Part shown: in pieces, positions 46,880 to 59,099 of the stretch
Layout: each line of letters opens with the position of its first letter
Position numbering within the stretch: the first letter of the stretch is position 1
Source: Nannobrachium achirus
Lineage: Eukaryota > Chordata > Actinopteri > Myctophiformes > Myctophidae
NCBI GenBank assembly: GCA_963921795.1
Contig: OY997655.1
Span: forward strand, 5,304,703-5,368,702
DNA length: 64,000 bases
Direction: 5' to 3'
Translations under genes and position numbers: made by a program
The notes under the pieces: generated by a model
The model's input: the letters and a program-made list of their open reading frames with translations, nothing else
Told to the model about the DNA's origin: nothing
Database searches by the model: none

Positions 46880-47273
46880 GTCTAGAACCAAGCCATCCAG
46901 GATCCTAGTGAATCATGACCATCACCATAAAACCTTTGATTCTGTGGGAAATAAATAATAATAAAAAGCTACAGCTCTTAATGGCCATAACACATCTGTA
47001 ACTTTGAGGGCTCTATTTTGATCGTCTTAAGTACCAGCTTTTATGCCTTAACTTAAAGGCATGTCCATACTGTCCAACCACCACCCTTTTCGTCAGAAAG
47101 GTCCGGTTCAATGACAAAATGACGTCACTCGAATCATCTGAAAAGCATTACGCAGAATTAGAGTTCGGAAAGCTGCACGTCGGAAAGTCAGAACTGTTAG
47201 AGGAAAGGTTTGGTTGTTAGAGACAGTATGAACAGGCCTTCAGCTGGTACTTAAGACAATCAAAATACAGCCC

Positions 47274-47339
47274 TGAGAGTGTACAAATGGAACCAAATGG
47301 ACCTGTAAGGGACAGGTTGGTTCCATTTGTACACTCTCA
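47274..47339. repeat. Second palindrome family: copy 2
   Basis: GAGAGTGTACAAATGGAACC, about 26-nt loop, then the complement GGTTCCATTTGTACACTCTC. Confidence 0.85.
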
Positions 47340-47534
47340 TTGTTACAAATTGAACGCGGTGCAAAGCGACACATTGAGAGCTTCTGCTATTTTCACTAGT
47401 TTGCATCATGGAAAAACGCCTAAATTCTCGTTTGGGTCTCGAGCTGAAAAAAAAAAGTTTGGGAACCACTGCCTTATCCACAACTTTCCCACATCCCGTC
47501 GTGCATTGCGCAGAAGTTGAGCAGCAGTTTCCGA

Positions 47535-47597
47535 ATGATCTACAAGCTCACAACGGTTGCAACTGCGACGCAACGTGAGCTTGTATGTCTGCTGTTA
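47535..47597. repeat. Hairpin-family copy
   Basis: GATCTACAAGCTCACAACG / 'cgtgagcttgtatgtctgct'. It directly abuts the next TTAA element. Confidence 0.75.
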
Positions 47598-47598
47598 A

Positions 47599-48053
47599 AA
47601 GACAACTTTAGTTTTTTACAACAAGGGTTCATATTTTAGATTATAATTAAAGAATATAAAAGATGAGTGTTAAAATGATTTCATTTACTTCTTTCTATTG
47701 TTTTAGAGATTCTTATTTCAGTGGTTGGGGGCATGCGTACAAGTGGCTAAATATGTCATTTTACACAGAATAATCACATTCCCAAGATACAACGCAACCT
47801 TTCATGGTTGGATGTGACTTGAAGTGTTACTGTAAATAGCAATAAAGAAACTGCTGGCTTATTGTGTCTAAAAAGACATATTTAGCCACTTGTACGCATG
47901 CCCCCATACGTACGCATGCCCCACATTTTAGCACGGTAAACGCGATAAAACAATAGAACGAAGCAAATGACAACATTTTAACACTCCCTTTTTCTTTTCT
48001 CTAATTACAATCTAAAATATGAACCCTTGTTGTAAAAAAAACAAAGTTGTCCT
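47599..48053. mobile_element. TTAA-flanked AGGACAACTTT MITE, copy 1
   Basis: TTAA at 47595-47598 and 48054-48057; inverted ends AAGACAACTTTAG and AAAGTTGTCCT continue over about 100 bp. A second copy is at 53063-53527. It ends 145 bp upstream of the small coding exon. Confidence 0.85.
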
Positions 48054-48200
48054 TTAACCGGAAGTGTCCCACAGATAATGCTACAGTAAATTCTCGCGGA
48101 AACAGGTGGATAGGATGTTTGAAAGAAAAACAAAACGTTTGAAAATGGGTCTAAGCTGTTGTCATCCTGTGATGTTTTGCAACAGGAACCAAGGAGGAGC

Positions 48201-48494
48201 ATGGCGGGTGTTCAGAACACCAAGGAGCAGCGGTTCCGGGACTGGGTGCTGTCCACCATCATCGAGATGGAGCCGGCGCAGTTCATGGCCATGAAGGCGG
48301 CGCTGCCGGACCCGGACATGTACCCGCCGGGCGTCAAGCCGCTCACCAAGGAGCAGGTGGACCCGCAGAAGAAGAGGGAGCTGATGGAGCTCATCACCAA
48401 CACCTACCCCAACCTGGACCAGAGCACCGTCATCGTGGCCAACGTCCTGGAGAAGATCGGCGTCAAAGCCAAATTCAAGGTCAAAGGAAAATAA
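48201..48494 (+). CDS. 97-residue protein, possibly pyrin/death-fold-like
   Basis: The ATG at 48201 has a strong context (AGCATGG). The frame ends TAA at 48494, and GC-rich codon use (third positions mostly C/G) contrasts with the flanks. The product is MAGVQNTKEQRFRDW, a hydrophobic/acidic helix (VLSTIIEMEPAQFMAMKAAL), PDPDMYPPGVKPLTKEQVDP, a helix KKRELMELITNTYP, STVIVANVLEKIG, and a basic tail KAKFKVKGK. The helix spacing (L..E..F..K..L, VDP, LxELI, Y, VLEKI) recalls small helical-bundle domains such as the pyrin fold; this is a guess. I do not recognise the family. An acceptor-like TTTTGCAACAG precedes 48187, so it may be the last exon. No signal peptide or membrane segment. Confidence 0.6.
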   Translation: MAGVQNTKEQRFRDWVLSTIIEMEPAQFMAMKAALPDPDMYPPGVKPLTKEQVDPQKKRELMELITNTYPNLDQSTVIVANVLEKIGVKAKFKVKGK

Positions 48495-49170
48495 AACGCG
48501 CATCGTCTACGGTGGAGGAACGAGGTTCCCCCACCTCCCCCCACCTCCCCCCCAGAAAAAAATGAATAATAAAAGAAGACGAGGGCTTTAGCTTTTGACT
48601 TGACCCCTGCCAGAGGTATATAGAGCAAAGCACAACCATGATATTTCCCCTATGAATTTCGTTTTTTCGCGGAGGCCATGAAGACCATCTGTAAGGCTCT
48701 GTGTCCAGAGGTTAACCCCCGCGTCCCCCCATCCCCCATCCCCCATACCCCTTCCCCGGTTGAAAATGCCGGGGGCGCTGGCCTGTCCTGGGCGGGCTTC
48801 CATGCGCCCGATACGAGTTGAAAACCATTTTTTAGCTCTCTCCAAGGCAAGGTATAATGACCAGAGCCACACATGCTGGTGTTTCAAAAAAAAAAAAAAA
48901 AAAAAAAAGGTGTCGCCTTGATGCCACTGATTTCACCGTTTTCTCCCCTCCGCCTTTTAGTGAGATTGTGAATTGTTAAAAAAAGAAATCCCATTTTACT
49001 CCCCATAATATACTCCTCTTTAAATGACTTTTACTCCCTCCAGAATGAGTCCAAGTCACTCCCGTTAGTCCAGGGCTAAGCTGAGCATGTATGAACGTTT
49101 GACTCAGGAGTCTGTGTAAATATACCAGCAGACATTTGTAAATAAATAACCAATAAATGATATTGTGAAC
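48495..49170 (+). other. 3' region of the small gene with poly(A) sites
   Basis: AATAAA-like 'gaataataaaag' at about 48564 and 'aataaataaccaataaatga' at about 49139; a pure A tract at 48887-48908. No further coding frame. Confidence 0.45.
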
Positions 49171-49247
49171 CAACCATTGTTTTTCCATGTATGCATTTCA
49201 CTGATGGTGTAATGAGTATTGTAGTGTACTGTCCTTTTTAGAGGTTT

Positions 49248-49400
<153 letters not shown>

Positions 49401-49417
49401 CCAGTAAACTCAGTAAA

Positions 49418-49485
49418 AACATATCAGATGTACAAGCTCACAGCAGGTCACTTTGCTGCGAGCTCTCGTACATCTGCTATTTTAG
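49418..49485. repeat. Hairpin copy, GATGTAC sub-type
   Basis: CAGATGTACAAGCTCACAGC and 'cgtacatctgctat': the G/C change is present in both arms. Confidence 0.8.
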
Positions 49486-49499
49486 ATTTATTTATGTAT

Positions 49500-51260
49500 T
49501 TGTTTATTGCGATTGTAGGTCGCAGTTAACTATGAAAACTGGCACATTCTGTCCATCCTTCCTTCCTTCCGTAACGCCTCAATGTCTATACCTACCTGTT
49601 GTGACATCACCTGTTGTGACATCACCTGTCCATATATGGACATTCCCAGATGAAGTCCTGTTAGGATCCCTGATGTCATCAATATTAAGCCCAAATCTGG
49701 GAATGCCAATATATATTGTGCGTCAGTCTAACCAGTCACACTTGCAAATGAATAGAGGGTATGCGCGTGACATCACTGTTGCTGGAAGTTATTGGGAACG
49801 CCTACTGAGTGGCAAAAAAATAAATAAAAATCTGCCATTGACAGATTGTATTGAACAAAGTTAAACTCGCCAACATTGCGGCTGTACTGAAAGCTTGAAT
49901 TATCGTCTTCCTATCTGCAAAGTTTTGGTTTCATAAAAATCCACCATAGGCATGTTATGAGCTACTTTCTGTCCAGACATTGTGTGCAGGTTTTTATTTT
50001 TCCAAGTGTCAGAGTTTGGAAGCACTCGTTTCCAACAACACAACATCCTGCTGCCTCCTGCATTATGTGCAATGTAGAAACAGGTGGTATGCAGGGCCGT
50101 TGAGTGATTTACAACTAGCACTTCCAAACTCCAATGCTCCAGGCTGCTCAATGTTTTGCCACTCAGTCTAGATTAGGGGGGCGGGTCCAAGTGGACGTGC
50201 ATACAGTACCCTCTATTCCGTCCTCCTCCCTTGTATGCAGATATTTGGAGATCCCTGGTGTCATCAATATTAAGCCTATAGCTTGGAATGCCCATATATG
50301 GACATATTGTGTGAGTCTCATGGCTGCAATGTTGATAAGCACTCTCCCTGTGATGACTGGCTATAGGCTAATTGCAAGCACTAATTATAGTAAAATACTG
50401 TTTGTGTCTAAAAAAAACAATGTTGTTGTCTATTGATGCGTGCGTAGTACGTACATTACGCATGCCGTCTGCTGGTGTTTGAGGCACGCAGTCACACAGA
50501 CACACTTTCCCCAGTGGAGGAAAGTATGTATCTTAAGCAGTTTGGAGCAAACATGAAGCTGTTGTATAGCGATAGGCTAGTGACTAGACCAGGGGTAGGC
50601 AATCTTAGGCACGGGTGGCACAGGGGGCAGTGATCACGGGCACACTGGCAGAAGTGTGAGAGAGGATTTTTATTTTAAAGTCAAATAATTTGCAGCAAAT
50701 TACATCCTGCACACAATTCTACATTCATTACGATTCTGAACTTTGACTTGAGAGGGAGTCGGGGGGGAGATACAGTAGGTCTAATGATCATTATAACTGT
50801 TAAGAACGTCTCGTTGCCAAGCTCAACGTTGGGCATTTAGACCTATACATGGAGATATGGAGCGAACCTGTTTGGCCTAACATGGAGATGTGGAGAACAC
50901 TGTATATGGAGATAGTCCATTCCATCATGTCATATGGGACTACCGTCATAGACAGTATCCATTGTTAGGCTGGAGTCAATGGCAACCAGGAATGAACGGC
51001 ATACGTGTCAGAGTGATGTCATCAATATGCACCTAGAGCGAGACCAGTTGTCCTAGCTACTCCAGTAGAACACAGGAAGAAGCCCTGAGCCAGGCATAGT
51101 AATAACTAAGCTAAGCACCTAATCACAGCATTCAAGATAGCATACAAGATAGGATTAGGCATCGGAGAGTCTAATAAGAAGTCCTTCAGAGGTTCTGCCG
51201 GGGAGGAACGAACTCGCGTCAGAGCCAAGACGAGCTCTACTTCATAACAATGTCCTGACT
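49500..51260. other. No gene seen
   Basis: Repeat-like DNA with several CCATATATGG motifs (49630, 50290), a CAGGGGTAGGCAA end near 50591 suggesting a hAT fragment, and 'gcgattgtaggtcgca' at 49508. Confidence 0.5.
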
Positions 51261-51326
51261 ATCAAAATATGTCGGAATTTTCAAGCGATGTCATTAAAAT
51301 GTATGTTGACATGGCACTGTTAATGA

Positions 51327-52437
51327 ACAAAACACTATATAGCAATGATTACTGTCACAATATAGAGCTATTTAACACTGTCACTGAACAAACACTCTAT
51401 AGCAATGATTGCTGTCACAATATAGAGCTATTTAACACTGTTACTGAACAAACACTCTATAGCAATGATTATTGTCACAATATAGAGCTATTTAACACTG
51501 TTACTGAACAAACACTCTATAGCAATGATTACTGTCACAATATAGAGATATTTAACACTGTTACTGATCAAACACTCTATAGCAATGATTATTGTCACAA
51601 TATAGAGCTATTTAACCCTCTAAGGCCCACGGTTGTAATATTACGTTTGTATTTTATCCAAAAAAAGGTTTAAATCATTTTATTTTAGCTCCCCCTACCA
51701 CCTAAACACCACCATTGGATTCTATTGTTTAGTATTACAATGCCATTGGCCACAATATTTGCATATAAATACCCCCCACAGGGGCTGACATTCACACCCG
51801 CCACACCCGCTGAAATTCCAGAGTTTTGACGAACAACATCTCACTTTTTCATGGAAGCTATACCTCAAAAAAACATAAGTAAAATGCCTGTACTATTCTT
51901 TTTGGTGTTCATTAGAATGTCTAGAACATGTACATATGTTATTATTTTGAAAAATATCCCCCATATGTAAATTAGAGCATGATTTATGATTTTTGATTTA
52001 TGGCTATAAAATCTTACAAAAACATTTTTTTGAAAAAAACATTACATTTTCCTCTTAATAGGACTCCTACAACACCATCTGATTTTTTTCAATTTTTTAT
52101 TTCAAGTATTTCTTAATGCGGGCCTTAGAGGGTTAACACTGTTACTGAACAAACACTCTATAGCGATGATTACTGTCACAATATAGAGCTATTTAACACT
52201 GTTACTGAACAAACACTCTATAGCAATGATTACTGTCACAATATAGAGCTATTTAACACTGTTACTGAACAAACACTAGTCTATAGCAACGATTACTGTC
52301 ACAATATAGAGCTATTTAACACTGTTACTGAACAAACACTCTATAGCAATGATTACTATCACAATATAGAGCTATTTAACACTGTTACTGAACAAACACT
52401 CTATAGCAATTACTATCAGAATAATATAGAGCTATTT
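51327..52437. repeat. 60-bp minisatellite, about 10 copies, interrupted
   Basis: Unit AACAAACACTCTATAGCAAT, GATTACTGTCACAATATAGA, GCTATTTAACACTGTTACTG. Five copies lie left and five right of the element at 51616-52132. Each unit contains one TTAA. Confidence 0.95.
51616..52132. mobile_element. piggyBac-like MITE (CCCTCTAAGGCCC ends)
   Basis: TTAA at 51612-51615 and 52133-52136; ends CCCTCTAAGGCCCAC and, inverted, CCCTCTAAGGCCCGC. It inserted at the TTAA of a minisatellite unit: removing it and one TTAA restores the unit exactly. 517 bp, no ORF. Confidence 0.93.
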
Positions 52438-52724
52438 AAACCAAATCTCTTACCCTACCTTTAAATAATATTAGATTGAACGTTTTACACATTAGAATTG
52501 TTCTAATTGCTTTAGAATTCTGTTTTGAAGGGAATCCTGGACTATTATAAGTTCTTGAACCTGATTAAGTACATTTACTGAAGCACTGTATTGGAATATT
52601 TATAATGTATTGTACATATTAGTTCTACTCCACTAGGCTACACCCCATACAGTACCTTTTTACTCTACTAACAATTATGTACTGTATGAGCTTTATGTGT
52701 GTGCATGTCACGTTGTTTATGACG

Positions 52725-53057
52725 GTGGTGGGTCCCCAAATGATTTTGGGGGGTCCCCACTCAACAGTAAACAACCCAACATAAAGTTTGTGTATAGAGG
52801 GTATCCGCATGTTTCTAAAGTTCAAGGACTTTTTAATACCTCTGAAAAATTATTAATTAAACATTGGCCAAATTGTCAAATATTAGAGGCAGAAATTGTG
52901 AAATTAGCTGGATCGGCTATTTTCACAACAGAACCATGTTATACAAAATGTAATGCCTCTACTCTTAGTGCTCGTCAGGGTGGGGGGGGGGTGGGGGGTC
53001 CCCAGTTAAAATATGATTATTTTGGGGGTCACAGCCTGAAAAGGTTGAGAACCGCTG
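52725..53057. mobile_element. CAGTGGTTCTCAACC element, worn
   Basis: The right end GGTTGAGAACCGCTG; the body matches 61783-62072; a collapsed hairpin (52895-52925) keeps only the outer ends of the arms. Confidence 0.7.
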
Positions 53058-53062
53058 GTTAA

Positions 53063-53527
53063 AGGACAACTTTGTTTTTCCCCTCACACAACTTTTATTT
53101 TAGATTTTAATTAGAGAAAAGAAAAAGTGAGTGTTAAAATGTTTCCATGTGCTTCGTTCTATTGTTTTATCGCGTTTACCGTGCTAAAATGTGGGGCATG
53201 CGTACGCATGGGGGCATGCGGTACAAGTGGCTAAATATGTCTTTTTAGACACAATAAGCCAGCAGTTTCTTTATAGCTATTTACAGTAACACTTCTAGCC
53301 CCCATAAGTCACATCCAACCATGAAAAGTTGTGTTTAATCTTGGGAATGGGCTTATTCTGTGTAAAATGACCTATTTAGCCACTTGTACGCATGCCCGCT
53401 ACCACTGAAATAAGAATCTCTAAAACAATAGAAAGAAGTAAATGAAATCATTTTAACACTCATCTTTTATATTCTTTAATTACAATCTAAAATATGAACC
53501 CTGGTTGTAAAAAACTAAAGTTGTCCT
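53063..53527. mobile_element. TTAA-flanked AGGACAACTTT MITE, copy 2
   Basis: TTAA at 53059-53062 and 53528-53531. It is inverted relative to copy 1 and ends 34 bp from the stop codon of the carrier gene. Confidence 0.85.
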
Positions 53528-53564
53528 TTAATGATGTCCACTGTCCACCACCCTCCCACCCAAC

Positions 53565-54473
53565 TCAGTCAAAGTGCTTCATCATGATCTTCCGGCTGGC
53601 CTCGTAAGCCAGTAACAAGGCTCCGTTGGCGGGGAAGGTTCGGAGCATGGTGGGGGTGAGGCCGGAGTACAGCGCCCTCACGCCTTCGGTGCGCGCCACG
53701 GTCGCGAACGTTCCGAGGAACCCGGGCTGCCTGCCCGTCATGGACATCACCTGTATCCGAGACTTGACGCAGTCCACGGGGTAGATGGCCAGCTCCACGC
53801 ACGCCCCGGCCAGACCCCCGCTGAACGCGATCGCCGCCGCGCCGATGTCGTCCCTGTCGCACCTCAACCGCTCGGCGAACGCCGAGCGGCAGAGCTCGTA
53901 GGCGCTGAAGAAGCAGAAGTAGCCGGGGACGTCACGGGCCACGGTGGTGCTCAGGCCCTGGAAGAGGCCCCGCGGCCCGTCCGTCCGCATCACCTCCTTC
54001 ACCACGGACCACGCCGTCCTCGGGCCGCGGGCCGCGATCCTGCCCGACGCCTCCATCTCGCGCATGGCCTGGAGGCGGCACTTGACCAGCTCCGTGGGGC
54101 ACACCACCAGAGAGGAGACCACGGAGGCCGCGGAGCCGGCGCAGGCCCTGTGCGCGTCGCTAAGGGCCGCGTCGTCGCTCAGCCCGGCGACGGAGCGAAG
54201 CAGCCGCTGGCAGACGCCGTAGCTCATGAAGAGCACGGAGCACTCCATGACGTTGGCCGCCAGCGCAGGGCCGGTGCCCTGGTAGAGGCCCCGCACACCC
54301 GCCTGTCTGTAGGTGGACCTGAAACAGTGGAGGAAGCCTCGATACAGCGTGGGAAACGTCTGCATTTTGACTTTGGCAGTGTCCAGCGGTTGGCCTATCA
54401 GGACGCACGCCACGCCTCCTACAGCTCCTGCAGAGAGCTCGATCACAGCCTGGATGGCTGGATGTGGGACCAT
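53565..54473 (-). CDS. slc25a15: Mitochondrial ornithine carrier (SLC25A15/ORNT1-like), intronless
   Basis: A 302-residue SLC25 carrier in one uninterrupted exon. The three carrier repeats each have their signature: PLDTAK (29-34), PTELVK (126-131) and PVDCVK (232-237). The start NPAIQ-like [19 protein letters not shown], '[10 protein letters not shown]' and '[16 protein letters not shown]' are typical of the inner-membrane ornithine/citrulline exchanger of the urea cycle. Glu77, and Arg180-Asp181 at the place of the known Arg-Glu contact pair, suggest ORNT1-type substrate use with a conservative E-to-D change. Multi-exon in other vertebrates, to my knowledge; the lack of introns suggests a retrocopy, as with human SLC25A2. 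GC-rich codons; no frameshift, so probably functional. Confidence 0.9.
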   Translation of the reverse strand: MVPHPAIQAVIELSAGAVGGVACVLIGQPLDTAKVKMQTFPTLYRGFLHCFRSTYRQAGVRGLYQGTGPALAANVMECSVLFMSYGVCQRLLRSVAGLSDDAALSDAHRACAGSAASVVSSLVVCPTELVKCRLQAMREMEASGRIAARGPRTAWSVVKEVMRTDGPRGLFQGLSTTVARDVPGYFCFFSAYELCRSAFAERLRCDRDDIGAAAIAFSGGLAGACVELAIYPVDCVKSRIQVMSMTGRQPGFLGTFATVARTEGVRALYSGLTPTMLRTFPANGALLLAYEASRKIMMKHFD

Positions 54474-54640
54474 GGTGTCTGAGATGCTGGCAGATGTTGG
54501 GCTGTTCTTGAATCCGTTATCTAAAGCTCCTTTGAGAAGATCAAGGATGAGCTTGTTGCGTCAAATGTCATGGCTTGACTCCGACAACACTGCTCATGAA
54601 CCACGTCCCACATCTATACTGTACTGACGTCACACTGCCC
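54474..54640 (-). promoter_or_regulatory. 5' flank of the carrier gene
   Basis: The ATG has context ACACCATGG. Upstream there is no TATA box and no clear splice acceptor, so the 5' UTR is probably unspliced. Confidence 0.3.
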
Positions 54641-54649
54641 ATCTCACCC

Positions 54650-56150
54650 ATATGCCCATATATGTATGTGTAATATTCATTTGGGATTTATATCTGTTGT
54701 CATCAGTATGATGTCATGGCACTGATGTTGTTGGGTATGGCTAAAACAGAACATAGATCTATATGGGCACAAAGGGACACAATGCACCTCCGCCTCCAGA
54801 CGACTGGGGGTTCCTGACACCTTGCAAATCTATGTTATGCAATGGTTTATGAACTTGTGTCTGACATCAGTTCTGACATCATTGTTATGTTTGTGACATC
54901 CACTGTCCGCCATCCGTTTTCCACCATGAAAGTTAGCAATCGCAGAGCAGGATTCAAAATCACACCTGCTCTTTGCATAGTATCAAACACAACACACGTT
55001 CTTATCTCCTTGTATGGGCCTCTCCGTCCGTGACATCATCTGTGGTGATGTCGGTGTCTGCGTACTTTCTATGATATTAGTTATACATAGGGACCTACAC
55101 ACACAGCCTGATGTAGAAGCGGTTAGCACCCCTCAGAGATCATGCCTAGTTTATGTAGGCCTTCATTTCATGTGAAGCATGACCAAGAGATGAACTTTTC
55201 TGTTGTGCAAAGGTTTAACAAAAAGCAGGTTCACTTTGCTAGCAAAACTAATTCTCTAACCGAGAACAATAAGTTCTGTGTGTGAAGGTTGGAGTCTGTA
55301 GAACCAACCATGTGCTGTGAAACCCTGTCCATGCGACTCGGGCCCATCGGCCTCGGCTTAGTAATTGGGATGGGATGGAATTTTAATTTAAAGGAATAGT
55401 TCACCCCCAAAATGTCATTTTTTCTATTGATTACTCAATACTCACGCCATGGAGACTTGAGTTCAATAATATCTTTTAGTTTTTTGTTGCATTCCTAAGA
55501 CAAAGATTGTATTAAAATAATAAATTGGCACCAACTTTGGGAAGCCCTGTCCTATAGATTACTATTGCTCTGCATGTGAAGAATTCACCCTTTGTTAGCC
55601 TTCTGGTTGGTCCCTGACTGACCAACCAGCAGGCTCTATCTGCCTTGTCCCGCCCTGGTTCCGCCTTTTTTATGTTGAATTAGCTAAAACATCATTTTTG
55701 GAGAAATAAAAACATTTAAAAACATGCTGATTCACTATGCTGCCACTGAGCAGCTCCAATTGACTGAAACAAAGTTTGAAATTAGAATTGAGCACACGGA
55801 ATAACAATATGAAGCAACTGAATTAACATGGCAGTGAATGGAATGTCCCACTGAATGTCCCACCAAGACACAGCAACCAATGGGTGTGGAGAGGGGCAGG
55901 ACAATGGGCGGGACTTGACAAAGGGTGAATTACCTTGAGCTCTTCTTGCTTATTAGTGTGGTTGCCCAAAGGGCAACACTGTAGTTCTGCAGGAAAACGT
56001 TATTTTCACTGATAAACCTTTCCGCTGCCATTGGAAATTGATGGAAACCACATGCAATTGGAAATTGAAGGAGTATTGGTTGAGCTCACGTGACAGTTAA
56101 CTTGATGAAGAATATAGTCACGGAAACCACACTAGCAATTTCCCAGGATT
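54650..56150. other. No gene seen; fragments of TTAAAGG elements
   Basis: 'tttaaaggaatagttcaccc' at 55388 is the end of a common fish TTAA-type MITE; its partner is not found. The rest is unclassified. Confidence 0.5.
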
Positions 56151-56159
56151 TCTAGTAGT

Positions 56160-56475
56160 AATTCAGTGAGAAGATCCTGAGGATGCGTCTTAGGCAGTGG
56201 TTGATGAATGTCTGCAGTTTATTCCAGGAATGTCTGCAGTTTACTCCAGGTTTCACATCCATACAGCAGTATGGATTTCACTTTGGAGTTGAAGATGTTG
56301 AGCTTGGTATTGAGTGAGATGTTCTTGGTTTTCCAGATCTTATTTAATACTGTATGTTGAATGTGCTTCTTGCTTTCCCTATTCTTGCCTTCACATCCTC
56401 CTCTGTCCCACCGTCCACATCAGCTAAAAGCCTTCCCAGTTACTGATGTAAATGTGTCAACCTCTGGTCCCCCAT
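56160..56475 (-). pseudogene. RTE-like LINE reverse transcriptase fragment
   Basis: The minus strand reads DVKARIGKAR-type text, then KTKNISLNTKLNIFNSKVKS, ILLYGCETW and, after a small duplication of about 24 bp, QTFINHCLRRILRI: the C-terminal region of RTE-like non-LTR retrotransposons. Frameshifts and a stop show decay. Confidence 0.7.
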
Positions 56476-56575
56476 GATTATGGGAATTGTGCTTTTGTTG
56501 TTTATGCACGTTATTTTGGTTTTTGGTCCATTTATTTTGATAACTGAGCCAATTATTATTCTGGAGGGAACGTGA

Positions 56576-56610
56576 CGCGTTGTGAGCTTGTGGATCGGCT
56601 ATTTTTGGTG
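56576..56610. repeat. Hairpin right arm only
   Basis: GCGTTGTGAGCTTGTGGATC then GGCTATTTTTGG. Confidence 0.6.
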
Positions 56611-56978
56611 AGAAGTCAAGTAGGCCTACAGTGTAAATCAGGTCTGTTTTACTCAGCATAGTGAAGTGATATTGATGAAGTGATATTGATGAATTCCAAA
56701 TATTATCAAAGTATTCTGAGGCACCCCTGGACTGGCATCACGGCACCCTAGGGTGCCACAGCACCCACTTAGGGAAACCCTGTCCCAGATTACTATTGAT
56801 CTGCATGTGAAGAATTACCTTGAGCTGTCCTTAAGTCACTCTGGGTTCAGAGCCTCTGCTAAATGACTGAACTGTAAATTATTTCAAAAGGATAATTACA
56901 CAAGAAACACCAATGGCTTTGTTGCTGATGGTCTTGCAGATGGTCTAAGATGCACAGTTCATCAGTGTCTGTGTATCT

Positions 56979-57646
<668 letters not shown>

Positions 57647-57720
<74 letters not shown>
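57647..57720. repeat. (TG)n microsatellite, right part
   Basis: About 36 units, then a GC-alternating stretch (gcgcgcgccagcgcgcgcg). Confidence 0.97.
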
Positions 57721-57725
<5 letters not shown>

Positions 57726-57896
57726 CCAGCGCGCGCGTGCGCGTGTTAGGTCACACATCCCTGCTAGAACATTCATAGTGATTTCATGTGTGCTGGATTG
57801 GAATGAGCGCCTAAAACATTTCAACCAGCAGAGGGCGCACTTTGACCAAAGTAAGAACTTGAGTGACAGACAGTAGACAGTAGGCAGTGGTTACTG

Positions 57897-57952
57897 TCAC
57901 TCACTCACTCACTCACTCACTCACTCACTCACTCACTCACTCACTCACTCAA
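57897..57952. repeat. (ACTC)n array
   Basis: About 14 units. Confidence 0.96.
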
Positions 57953-58257
57953 TCTCTTTATTTCTTTATTTCTCTTAAGTAAAAGTAGCAATACCATTGA
58001 TAAATATGATTATGCTTTTGTTTTAATCATGTATGTATTTTACCCAGTACTGAGTATTGCCCCAGGATCTGCATAAAGTAACATCTCTCTGTGAGTCTGG
58101 ACTCCATATTTCTCCTTAACATTTAGAAAGGTTTAAAGAAAAACCCAGCTATCATTCATACTAATAAAATACTCTGTCACAAGTAAAACAAAAAACAAAA
58201 AAGATGCCATGGCACCTTGGGTTGCATCCTCTCCCTCACAGTTAATGTAGGTCTTTA

Positions 58258-58752
58258 TAGTCGGGGGAGTTAAGGATATTTCGTAATCAGTCTAAAAGCA
58301 CCAAATCTTGCACAGATGTAGCTCAAGGCATGCTCTAATGATTTAGCTAGGGCGCCCGAGTCGGCGACCTTCGGGGTCGCCACAGCGGCCAAATCAAGTT
58401 GGGCTCCCATTGACTTTCTATACAGGAGGAAAATATTTTTATTTTTCTGGGTATTTAAGTAGGATATGAGGGGTCTAACTAGGGGTTTGTCATGATGCTG
58501 AATCCATTGCAATCATTTGTTTTGCACAAAAAACATTCCTTGGCCTAGAAATGGCTCTGGATATGTTCCTCCTGTATTGAAAGTCGATGGGAGCCCAACT
58601 TGATCTGGCCGCTGTGGTGACCCCGAATGTCGCAGACTCGGGCGCCCTAGCTAAATCATAGAGCATGCCCTGAGCTACATCTGTGCAAGATTTGGCTCTT
58701 TTAGACTAATTTGCACGAAATGACCATGTCATCTCCTTAACGCCCCCGACTA
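58258..58752. mobile_element. Foldback element, arms about 170 bp
   Basis: TAGTCGGGGG ends; 'gggcgcccgagtcggcgacc' and its near complement in the opposite arm; the centre near 58500 is 'tttgttttgcac'. A TA is on each side. Confidence 0.85.
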
Positions 58753-58984
58753 TTAGTCATCTAAATATCCAATATCATAACATAAATGGATGTCTGACAT
58801 CATTTTAACAAGCCAAACTGTGTGATAGTTGGTTGACAACAGAGAAGCAGAACACATGACAACAAGTTTGTTTTCTCTTCTCCCTATTCTCCTTTGGCTT
58901 AAAAAGTATGGCACTGATTTACTACGACACTGTGGCACATTAGGAGTCCACTACTAGTGGTTCTCAAACGTTTTATTTGCAAGG

Positions 58985-59095
58985 ACCCCCATAACTCTAC
59001 AAATGGACTCTACAAGGACCCCATAACTCTACAAGGACCCCCATAACTCTACAAATGGGTCCATTTGTACACTCTGACTTATGGGGATCCTTGCA
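58985..59095. repeat. 'cataactctacaa' repeats and palindrome-family-2 fragment
   Basis: Three copies of 'aggaccccataactctac'; then ACAAATGGGTCCATTTGTAC, a diverged copy of the second palindrome family. Confidence 0.7.
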
Positions 59096-59099
59096 AATA

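Noticed and set aside
48162..48628. Antisense frames over the small gene
   Set aside because: Mirror effect of GC-rich third positions on the coding strand.
51269..51673. 134-residue repeated frame (TLYSNDYCHNIELFN)
   Set aside because: The 60-bp minisatellite has a period divisible by three; the frame ends in the inserted MITE.
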